Part shown: positions 42,193-50,385 of the stretch, piece after piece
How the letters are laid out: every line of letters begins with the position of its first letter
Position numbering within the stretch: the stretch's first letter is position 1
NCBI GenBank assembly: GCA_050249955.1
Contig: JBFWPN010000001.1
Coordinates: 1-64,000, forward strand
Reading direction: 5' to 3'
Source of the DNA: CAVVIG01 sp050249955
GTDB lineage: Bacteria; Acidobacteriota; Vicinamibacteria; Vicinamibacterales; CAVVIG01
DNA: 64,000 bases
The notes under the pieces: generated by a model
Told to the model about the DNA's origin: nothing
What the model saw: the letters and a program-made list of their open reading frames with translations, nothing else
Databases searched by the model: none
Position numbers and translations under genes: made by a program

Positions 42193-42263
42193 GAGGGCTG
42201 CCAGAGGCTCCCCTACTATACCGCTCTAGCTGCGCGGTCGACGGTCAACGCTACATGTTGTTG

Positions 42264-42292
42264 TTGATAGCGCCGGGGGCTACCGGTAACAT
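42264..42292 (+). promoter_or_regulatory. Candidate sigma70 promoter for purC
   Basis: TTGATA (42264-42269), a 17-base spacer and TAACAT (42287-42292) lie about 29 bases before GTG 42321. The -35 is good and the -10 moderate. Confidence 0.4.
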
Positions 42293-42320
42293 CCGGGGTT
42301 TCCCGACCCCCGAGGTCCAC

Positions 42321-43238
42321 GTGCCGCTCCCAGCCCCCATTCTGCAGACCGCCATCGCCCGCCGCGCCCCCGATCGCCAGGGGAAGGTGCGGGATATCTA
42401 CGACTTCGGCGATCGACTCCTGATCGTCGCCACCGATCGCATTTCCGCCTTCGACTACGTGCTCGGGTCGGGCATCCCCGACAAGGGCAAGGTGCTGACG
42501 CAGATCTCGGCCTTCTGGTTCGAGCGCACGCGAGCCATCGTCGACAACCACCTCATTTCGATGCGGGTGAGCGACTATCCCAAGGAGACGCGCACGGAAC
42601 TCGGCGTGCTCAACGGGCGGTCGATGCTGGTGCGCCGGACCGAGCCCCTGCCGATCGAGTGTGTCGCGCGCGGCTACCTGTCGGGTTCGGGCTGGAAGGA
42701 CTACCAGGCGACCGGTGCGGTCTGCGGCATCACGCTGCCGGCCGGCCTGCGGGAATCGGATCGCCTGCCGGAGCCGATCTTCACCCCGGCGACCAAGGCC
42801 GCGAGCGGCCACGACATCAACATCAGCGAGGCCGAGGCCGCCGCGCTGGTCGATCCGGAGGTGCTGGCCCGGGCCAAGGCGCTCACGCTCCGGTTGTACG
42901 CGGAGGGTGCGGCCCACGCGGAGTCGTGCGGCATCATCGTTGCGGATACCAAGTTCGAGTTCGGCCTGCTGCCCGACGACGGGCGGCCGGCACCGGAGCG
43001 CCTCATCCTGATCGATGAAGCCCTGACGCCCGACTCCTCGCGCTTCTGGCCCAAGGACGGCTATGCGCCCGGCGGACCACAGCCAAGCTTCGACAAGCAG
43101 TTCGTGCGGGACTACCTCGAAGCCATCAAGTGGAACAAGCAGCCCCCGGTGCCGTCGCTGCCGGAGGACGTGGTGATGAAGACCCGCGAGAAGTACGTGG
43201 AAGCCTACCGTCGCCTCACGGGCAGGGACCTGGCGTGA
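42321..43238 (+). CDS. purC: SAICAR synthetase PurC
   Basis: The 305-aa enzyme joins CAIR and aspartate in purine synthesis. Motifs: QGKVRDIYDFGDRLLIVATDRISAFDYVL at about 16-44, LVRRTEPLPIECVARGYLSGSGWKDY, FTPATKAASGHDINIS, ADTKFEFGL and LIDEALTPDSSRFWPKDGY. The length is that of the eukaryote-like longer form. GTG 42321 removes a 22-residue extension that matches no PurC. It overlaps the next gene as GTGA. Confidence 0.95.
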   Translation: MPLPAPILQTAIARRAPDRQGKVRDIYDFGDRLLIVATDRISAFDYVLGSGIPDKGKVLTQISAFWFERTRAIVDNHLISMRVSDYPKETRTELGVLNGRSMLVRRTEPLPIECVARGYLSGSGWKDYQATGAVCGITLPAGLRESDRLPEPIFTPATKAASGHDINISEAEAAALVDPEVLARAKALTLRLYAEGAAHAESCGIIVADTKFEFGLLPDDGRPAPERLILIDEALTPDSSRFWPKDGYAPGGPQPSFDKQFVRDYLEAIKWNKQPPVPSLPEDVVMKTREKYVEAYRRLTGRDLA

Positions 43239-43447
43239 TCTCGGATCGCCTGGACAAGCTGGTCGAGGAGATGGTGGACAAGGGGGTCCAGTTCGAGGAT
43301 GCGGTCCACGAGTTCGAGAAGCGCTTCATCGCCCGCGTGCTTGGCTCCCAGGACGGGTCGCTGACGCGCACTGCGGATGCCCTGGGCATCCACCGCAACA
43401 CGCTCACCCGCAAGATGGGCGCATACAAGCTCAAGAAGCGCGCCTGA
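43235..43447 (+). CDS. Fis-type HTH small protein
   Basis: The 70-aa protein is a single Fis/HTH_8-type helix-turn-helix domain. It has FEDAVHEFEKRFIARVLGSQDGSLTRTADALGIHRNTLTRKM, where the last helix pair matches the C-terminal domain of sigma54 activators and Fis. Its GTG start lies in the purC stop (GTGA). It likely binds DNA as a dimer; targets are unknown. It sits directly before groESL but has no visible link to it. Confidence 0.85.
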   Translation: MISDRLDKLVEEMVDKGVQFEDAVHEFEKRFIARVLGSQDGSLTRTADALGIHRNTLTRKMGAYKLKKRA

Positions 43448-43474
43448 GGGGCCCCCTTCTCAGCACGCTCCTTC

Positions 43475-43483
43475 TTAGCACTC
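43475..43483 (+). promoter_or_regulatory. Extra CIRCE-like half-site
   Basis: TTAGCACTC, identical to the left arm of the CIRCE operator, occurs 42 bases upstream of it, with no matching right arm close by. Confidence 0.4.
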
Positions 43484-43488
43484 TCCAC

Positions 43489-43518
43489 TTGACACTGCCA
43501 ATCAGGGCTGGCTACATT
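43489..43518 (+). promoter_or_regulatory. Sigma70 promoter of groESL
   Basis: TTGACA (43489-43494), an 18-base spacer and TACATT (43513-43518) form a strong promoter. The -10 overlaps the left arm of CIRCE, so a bound repressor would block RNA polymerase. Confidence 0.8.
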
Positions 43519-43543
43519 AGCACTCGGCCACAGCGAGTGCTAG
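43517..43543 (+). promoter_or_regulatory. CIRCE operator (HrcA binding site)
   Basis: TTAGCACTC-N9-GAGTGCTAG, one base from the perfect CIRCE inverted repeat (last base G for A). It overlaps the groESL -10 and predicted start, the standard place for HrcA repression relieved by heat. hrcA itself is not in the window. A further GAGTGCT half-site is at 43558-43564. Confidence 0.92.
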
Positions 43544-43625
43544 CAGCCGGACTGCACGAGTGCTCGCCGCCAACCACTCAACCGGCGGGGCAGCCAGCCC
43601 CTCAACTACCGACGGAGCACAGAGC

Positions 43626-43907
43626 ATGAAACCGTTGCACGACCGCATCATCGTTCGACGCATCGAGGAAGGCGAACAGAAGATCGGCGGGATCATCATC
43701 CCGGACAGCGCCAAGGAGAAGCCGCAGCAGGGCAAGGTCATCGCCGTGGGCGCGGGCAAGGTGAAGGAAGACGGCAAGCGGATCCCGCTCGACGTCAAGG
43801 AAGGCGACACCATCCTCTTCGGCAAGTACTCCGGCCAGGAAATCAAGATCAACGGCGAAGAGCACCTGATCATGCGCGAGGACGAAGTGCTCGCGATCGT
43901 CGACTAA
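43626..43907 (+). CDS. groES: Co-chaperonin GroES
   Basis: The 93-aa protein is GroES throughout: MKPLHDRIIVRRIEEGEQKIGGIIIPDSAKEKPQQGKVIAVGAGKV, with the mobile loop GGIIIP, then VKEGDTILFGKYSGQEIKINGEEHLIMREDEVLAIV. ATG 43626 sits after the leader; a longer frame to 43560 would lie within the regulated leader. It is followed 15 bases later by groEL. Confidence 0.98.
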   Translation: MKPLHDRIIVRRIEEGEQKIGGIIIPDSAKEKPQQGKVIAVGAGKVKEDGKRIPLDVKEGDTILFGKYSGQEIKINGEEHLIMREDEVLAIVD

Positions 43908-43922
43908 GGAGACTCGAGAATC

Positions 43923-45551
<1,629 letters not shown>

Positions 45552-45553
45552 AA

Positions 45554-45580
45554 GTCAGAAGTTAGAACTCAGAAGTGGAG
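45554..45580. repeat. Imperfect CAGAAGT repeats after groEL
   Basis: GTCAGAAGT, TTAGAACTC and TCAGAAGT units follow the groEL stop. A related inverted copy (CTCAGTTCTGAC, CCAAGTTCC) lies at 45652-45673 on the other side of the terminator. Similar units occur at 22401-22430. Confidence 0.5.
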
Positions 45581-45602
45581 ACACTTCTGGGTCGACGACA
45601 AG

Positions 45603-45636
45603 AAGGCGCGTGGGCCACCTGGCTCACGCGCCTTTT
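45603..45636 (+). terminator. Rho-independent terminator of groESL
   Basis: AAGGCGCGTG (45603-45612) pairs with CACGCGCCTT (45625-45634), with an inner GCCA/TGGC stem, followed by TTTTCTCTT. It may also end the convergent receptor transcript, though the opposite side is less T-rich. Confidence 0.88.
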
Positions 45637-45674
45637 CTCTTGTGGGCGTGTCTCAGTTCTGACCTCCAAGTTCC

Positions 45675-48044
45675 CTAGAACCGCCATTCCATGCCAATCA
45701 ACGGGAAGACGCCGAGCTGGTCGGAGGCGTCGACGGCACCGGTCGCCCGGTTCCACGTCTGCTGCGAGAAGTTCTTCCGGTTCGTGATGTTCTGTGCGCC
45801 GGCGAAGACGAGCAGGGGCGTCCCGGCCACGGTGAACGTACGGTCGACGCGCAGGTCCGCCCGGAAGTAGTACGGGGCACGCAGGCCGTTCACCTGCGCG
45901 AGGTCGAAGACGCCACGCCGCTGCAACCTCGAGGCCGCCTCGTCGAACGGCGTGAACGGTCGACCCGACAGGTAGGCCACGCGCCCGGCCAGTTCCCACT
46001 TCGAGCCGAGCCTCAGTCCGCCCGTGGCGTTGAACACGACCGGGTAGTCGAACGAGCCCGGGCGCAGGATGCCGTCGAGTCCGGCATGGCGGGCGCGCGA
46101 GATCGCCAGGTTGGCCTGGCCGTACCACCGGCCGCTCCCCTTCCGCTCGGCGTAGAACTCCACGCCGGTCGCACGGCCCTCGCCCTGGCTGACCAGGGGG
46201 AAGAGGACCTCCCGCACATTGAAGGTGTCGCCCAGGTTCGCGAGCGAGAGCTGCGGGTAGTCGCGCGCCACCGGATAGTCGGAGTAGCGCTTGTGATACG
46301 CCTCCACCGTGAGGCGCGTCGACGCCGAGGGCTGGATGGTGATGCCGCCCACATAGTGGTCGGCCCGCAACGGTACCAGCGACCGGTTCTCGGGGAACAC
46401 GGTGACGAACAGGAACGGCGGCTGCTGGTAGTAGGAACCGGTTGCCGCGCGTGCCGACAGGACGCTGTTGATCGTGTAGTTGAGGCCAACGCGCGGGCTG
46501 ACCCGCGTCTGGCCCAGCAGCGCGTAGTGATCCACCCGCCCGCCGGCCGTCAGGTTCAGCGTCCGGGACGCGGCCAGCGTCGTCTGGAGATAGGCGCCCG
46601 GCTGGGCGGTGGTCAGCGAGGTGGTGAGGAAGAACGGGTCCGAGTCGCCACGAGGCGAGTACGGGTTGTCGGCCCCGAAGGGCGACGCCGTGTCGTACCG
46701 GACACGGAAGACCTTCATCGCGGCGCCGGCCTGCACCTTCCCGAATCGCGCCGTGGAAATCGTCGCGTCGTACTTCACCGTGGTCTCGTCCTCCCCGGAA
46801 TCCTCGCTGAACACGACCGGGCTCTGGGAGATCAGCGCATCAGCAGGCAGATTGGACGGACCGCTGCGCAGGAGGTCCTTCACCGTGGACCGGACCCGGG
46901 CACTCGACTGCGTCACCCCCAAAAGCCCTACCGCGCGCCCGCCGAACGCGTGCTGCCAGTTGAACCCGGTGGCACTGCGCCAGCCGCGATACCGGATGTC
47001 GAAGTTGAACACCTCGTCCGGCTCCTCCTCCGCCGATGCCGCGGTGCGGCCCAGGCGGATCCGGTCGATGCCGGAGATGTTGACCGCCCAGATCCGGTCC
47101 TGCTGGTTGATGTCGTAGACGAACTTCGAGTTCAGCGTGTACAGCACCGGCACGCCGCCGAACCCCACGTCGTCGGTGAAGATGTCGAGGAAGCTGCGGC
47201 GCGCAGAGACGATCCAGGAGCCGCGCCCACCTGCCAGCGGCCCCTCGGCGATGCCCCCGACTCCAGCGAAGCCGAGCGTGGCGCGCCGCTGCACCTTTTC
47301 GCGACTGCCCTCGCGCTGCGCGATCTGCAGCACGCTCGACGCACGGTTGGTGAACGGCGCCGGGTACGCCCCCGTCAGGAAGGTGACATCGCGGATCATC
47401 GCGGAGTCGAGGATGCTCACGGTGCCGCCCGCCGAGGCGAAGTTGGCGAACGTGTTGATGTTCGGCACCTCCACGTTGTCCACGATGAACAGGTTCTCGA
47501 GCGGGCTCCCGCCGCGCACGATGATGTCGTTCCGGAAGTCGGTGGATCCGATGACGACGCCGGGCAGCGACTGGACGTAGCGCGACACGTCCTGCAACGC
47601 ACCGGCGTCCTTGGCAATCTGCCTGGGCTCGAGCAGGTAGCCCGACGTCTTCAGTTCCTCGGGAATGGCCGCCACGTTCCCGACCACCGTGATTTCCCGC
47701 TCCAGGGCGGATGACGGCGGCAGCACCACCTCCACCCGCACCTCGAGGCCCGCGCGCAGCGTGACCGGATCGGTGACGATGGGCGGCTGTCCTGGCGCGG
47801 CCACTTCGAGCCGGTACTCACCGGCGCGCACGTCCTGGAACCGGAACTCCCCGGCGTCATTCGACAGTTCGCATCGGGTGCCGGTCACGCACACCGTGAC
47901 GAACGGGGCCGGGGTCTTCTGCTCCGTCAGCACCACCCCGACGAGGATGCCGGTCCCGGTGGTGTCCTGTGCAGGCGCGACGGAAGGATGTACGAGGAAA
48001 GCCGCAATGGCGGCAAGGAGGATCGACGGACGACGGTTGGTCAC
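45675..48044 (-). CDS. TonB-dependent outer membrane receptor with regulatory-like domain
   Basis: The 789-aa precursor has a signal peptide (ILLAAIAAFLVHPSVAPAQ), then a carboxypeptidase-regulatory-like beta-sandwich at about 30-110 (GVVLTEQKTPAPFVTVCVTGT, GEFRFQDVRAGEYRLEV). A plug domain lies at about 130-240 (LQDVSRYVQSLPGVVIGSTDFRNDIIVRGG, LENLFIVDNVEVP), then a beta-barrel ending in an aromatic residue (GMEWRF). It imports an unknown ligand. tonB is 75 bases upstream on the same strand, so the pair may share a transcript. Confidence 0.92.
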   Translation of the reverse strand: MTNRRPSILLAAIAAFLVHPSVAPAQDTTGTGILVGVVLTEQKTPAPFVTVCVTGTRCELSNDAGEFRFQDVRAGEYRLEVAAPGQPPIVTDPVTLRAGLEVRVEVVLPPSSALEREITVVGNVAAIPEELKTSGYLLEPRQIAKDAGALQDVSRYVQSLPGVVIGSTDFRNDIIVRGGSPLENLFIVDNVEVPNINTFANFASAGGTVSILDSAMIRDVTFLTGAYPAPFTNRASSVLQIAQREGSREKVQRRATLGFAGVGGIAEGPLAGGRGSWIVSARRSFLDIFTDDVGFGGVPVLYTLNSKFVYDINQQDRIWAVNISGIDRIRLGRTAASAEEEPDEVFNFDIRYRGWRSATGFNWQHAFGGRAVGLLGVTQSSARVRSTVKDLLRSGPSNLPADALISQSPVVFSEDSGEDETTVKYDATISTARFGKVQAGAAMKVFRVRYDTASPFGADNPYSPRGDSDPFFLTTSLTTAQPGAYLQTTLAASRTLNLTAGGRVDHYALLGQTRVSPRVGLNYTINSVLSARAATGSYYQQPPFLFVTVFPENRSLVPLRADHYVGGITIQPSASTRLTVEAYHKRYSDYPVARDYPQLSLANLGDTFNVREVLFPLVSQGEGRATGVEFYAERKGSGRWYGQANLAISRARHAGLDGILRPGSFDYPVVFNATGGLRLGSKWELAGRVAYLSGRPFTPFDEAASRLQRRGVFDLAQVNGLRAPYYFRADLRVDRTFTVAGTPLLVFAGAQNITNRKNFSQQTWNRATGAVDASDQLGVFPLIGMEWRF

Positions 48045-48120
48045 GCCTAGGGGTAACCCTCTGCACCCGGCTTTTATTCCTGCCTGCGTGAAGAGGGCGC
48101 GGCCGCGAGACCGGATGTGT

Positions 48121-49041
48121 TCAGCGAAGCGTGAAGGTCAGCTCGATCGTGATCTGCACCGGCACGGCCTGTCCCATGCGGGTGCCTGGCGCGAAGCGCC
48201 ACTGGCGGGCGGCCTTGATCGCCTCCTGATCGAGACCGAAGACCGAGTCGAGCGAGCGAACGACCTGTACGTCGCTGACCGATCCGTCCGGGCGCACCAC
48301 GCACTGCAACAGCACCGCGCCCTGGATCTTGGCGCGCATGGCATCCGACGTGTACGCCGGCTTCACTTCACGCAGGATGCGCGGGAGGGTGACGCCGTTG
48401 CCCGGCTGATAGACGCCCCCGCCTGTGCCGCCGCCGCTGCCCGGCCCGAGGCCGGACCCCGACCCCGACCCGATGCCGGTGCCCGCACCGCTGCCCGCGC
48501 CGCCACCGGTACCAGCCCCCTGCGAGGGCGTCGGCGGACCCGAGGGAGCGTCGATGATGCCCGGCATCGATTCCGCCCCGGCAGACAGCGTGACGGCAGG
48601 GATATTCACCTGCTCCATCGGATTCGGCTCGACCTTGGCCTGCTTCGGCGGCTCGATCGGACGCGGCTTCTCGGCCGGCACGGTGATCTTGTCCTTGCCC
48701 GGCAGTTCCGCCTGCTTCGGCGGTTCCTTCATCTGGTTGCCGCCACCACCACCGCCGCCGCCCGGACCGGGATCGCTCAACCAGACGATGCGATCGCTGA
48801 TGTCTTCCGGGATGACCGGTTCCGTCAGCTGGATGCTGGGGCCGAAGCGGGCGAGCAGCACGAACAGCGTGACCACGGCGACCTGGAGCACCAGCGCCGC
48901 CCCGAATGCCGGCACGAGGCGCTGGTTGCGCTGCTCGAACGAGAAGATGATCTCGGGCGGATGCGCGCCTTCGACGCGGACCGACAGGTGCCCGGCCGAT
49001 GCATTGACGTGCGGTTCCCCCGACGGCGTGCGCTCAGCCAT
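48121..49041 (-). CDS. Energy transducer TonB
   Basis: The 306-aa protein has a cytoplasmic N-terminus of about 40 residues and one membrane helix (FGAALVLQVAVVTLFVLLARF). A Pro/Glu/Lys-rich periplasmic stretch (PPKQAELPGKDKITVPAEKPRPIEPP) and a very Gly/Ser-rich repeat at about 180-215 follow. The C-terminal TonB domain runs REVKPAYTSDAMRAKIQGAVLLQCVVRPDGSV, then ARQWRFAPGT. It passes proton-motive energy to receptors such as the one after it. ATG 49041 is chosen; 49080 would add 13 residues. Confidence 0.9.
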   Translation of the reverse strand: MAERTPSGEPHVNASAGHLSVRVEGAHPPEIIFSFEQRNQRLVPAFGAALVLQVAVVTLFVLLARFGPSIQLTEPVIPEDISDRIVWLSDPGPGGGGGGGGNQMKEPPKQAELPGKDKITVPAEKPRPIEPPKQAKVEPNPMEQVNIPAVTLSAGAESMPGIIDAPSGPPTPSQGAGTGGGAGSGAGTGIGSGSGSGLGPGSGGGTGGGVYQPGNGVTLPRILREVKPAYTSDAMRAKIQGAVLLQCVVRPDGSVSDVQVVRSLDSVFGLDQEAIKAARQWRFAPGTRMGQAVPVQITIELTFTLR

Positions 49042-49184
49042 GGGCAACGGAATGTGACTCGCAGACGTATTTTGGCGCACGGGTTTTGCCGCTGCAACTG
49101 CAAATCGGGTGCCTCACGCGGCCCCGCTGCTCACGCTTTGGACGCCCCGACAGTGCCTGCGGCCTGCCCGCAGCCCGTTCGGTC

Positions 49185-49208
49185 GAGAGGACACAGCCGT
49201 GTCCCCTC
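49185..49208 (-). terminator. Hairpin downstream of the VWA gene
   Basis: Arms GAGAGGACAC (49185-49194) and GTGTCCCCTC (49199-49208) pair at nine of ten positions around AGCC. It lies about 70 bases beyond the VWA stop in its reading direction. The T-run is poor, so it may also be a 3'-end stabiliser. Confidence 0.45.
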
Positions 49209-49280
49209 ACTAGACGCGGGCCCGGCATCGGCGGTTGCGACCGCACCATCCTGACGGCGGCGCGATGGGCTGGCAGGCGG

Positions 49281-50108
49281 TCACCGTGCGAAGTAGCCAT
49301 CACGCGCACGCACGCGAAGTCCGGGCCGGGTCACCCGGACCCGAATCGACCGCCACTCGTTGCGCTCGCCAGCCCTGCCTGGCGCATAGCCCAGCAAGTA
49401 CTGCTGCCGCAGTTCGGCTGCCACCGACGCCAGCGCGGCCGGCAACCGGTCCAGCCGAGGCTCGGCCGTCGCTCGCCCACCGGTCAGTGCAGCGAGCTCC
49501 GTGAACACCGGAGGGACCGCCTTCGTGAGCAGGACCGGATAGACGAGCACGTCGTTGCGTCGTGCGAATGCGAGCAGGTCGGCACGGGTGGCCTCGCTGT
49601 AGCGGTCGTCGCCATCGGTCACGAGGATCAGTGCGCGACGGCCGGCAGCCCCCTGGATGGCCGTGATCGACTGCCTGACCGCATCGAACAGGGGCGTGGT
49701 GCCCCACGGTTCGAGCCCCCGCAGCGCGTCGTAGGCCGCCCGATGGTCGGTCGACAGCGGCGTCAGCGGATCGACCGTGCTTCCGATTGCCAGCACGATC
49801 GCCCGGTCGTCTGGGCGCAGCTGGCCCAGCAGGCCCTGCACCGCGTACACCACCTGGGTGAGGCGGACCTGCGGCACGCTGAAGCTCCTGTCGACGGCCA
49901 CGGCCAGCGACAGGGGGAAACGCCCGGCCGTGAACACCTGCACGTCCTGGGGCCGGCCGTCCTCCTCGACAATGAACTCGTCGCGGGCAAGGCCGTCCAC
50001 GGACCTGCCCTGTGCGTCGACGACAGTGGCGTACACCTCGACAAGGTCGACGCCGGATGCGAACTGGGCGGTGGCCCGCGCAGCTATCGCACTGACTGCC
50101 AACAACAT
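49281..50108 (-). CDS. VWA-domain protein of acidobacterial type
   Basis: From ATG 50108 the product is 275 aa with a short hydrophobic start (MLLAVSAIAARATAQ), probably an export signal or anchor. A small beta-domain follows (VDLVEVYATVVDAQGRSVDGLARDEFIVEEDG). The von Willebrand A domain begins at about 66 with the metal site DRSFS (D-x-S-x-S) and includes ILVTDGDDRYS. The tail RVTRPGLRVRARDGYF matches VWFA-related proteins common in acidobacteria. A longer start at ATG 50228 shares CATG with tatA but would cover the tatA leader, so it is less likely. Its role is unknown. Confidence 0.8.
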   Translation of the reverse strand: MLLAVSAIAARATAQFASGVDLVEVYATVVDAQGRSVDGLARDEFIVEEDGRPQDVQVFTAGRFPLSLAVAVDRSFSVPQVRLTQVVYAVQGLLGQLRPDDRAIVLAIGSTVDPLTPLSTDHRAAYDALRGLEPWGTTPLFDAVRQSITAIQGAAGRRALILVTDGDDRYSEATRADLLAFARRNDVLVYPVLLTKAVPPVFTELAALTGGRATAEPRLDRLPAALASVAAELRQQYLLGYAPGRAGERNEWRSIRVRVTRPGLRVRARDGYFAR

Positions 50109-50147
50109 AAGCAAAAGGCCGAGGCGTGGGCCGGACCGTGTTGGTGG

Positions 50148-50153
50148 TACAAT
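50148..50153 (+). promoter_or_regulatory. Candidate -10 (TACAAT) for tatA
   Basis: TACAAT lies about 74 bases before the tatA start, with no clear -35. It sits between the divergent VWA and tatA genes. Confidence 0.3.
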
Positions 50154-50226
50154 CGCAGGCGTTCCCCGTCCGGCCGCGCGCCACACGTCACCGGCGCGCC
50201 GCTTCGTTTCGGGGAGGAGTCTCAAC

Positions 50227-50385
50227 ATGGGCAAGATCGGACTGCCAGAACTCCTGATCATTCTGGCCATCATCATCGTGATTTTCGGGGCCAACCGCCT
50301 TCCCGGACTCGGCAAGGGCATTGGCAGTGCGATCCGCAACTTCAAGGACGGCATGAAGGACGAGACCGCCGAGCACAAGAGCTAG
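50227..50385 (+). CDS. tatA: Twin-arginine translocase subunit TatA/E
   Basis: The 52-aa protein is a short TatA: an N-terminal helix (LPELLIILAIIIVIFG), the FGANRLPGLGKGIGSAIRNFKDG hinge and amphipathic helix, and a charged tail. TatA multimers with TatC export folded proteins. A strong GGGGAGGAG ribosome binding site precedes the ATG. tatC is not in the window. It is convergent with rnr, the two stop codons sharing CTAG. Confidence 0.93.
   Translation: MGKIGLPELLIILAIIIVIFGANRLPGLGKGIGSAIRNFKDGMKDETAEHKS

Noticed and set aside
42193..42263. Minus-strand promoter with TTGACC and TATAGT for the flippase-like gene
   Set aside because: The two boxes are 22 bases apart, too far for a standard sigma70 promoter.
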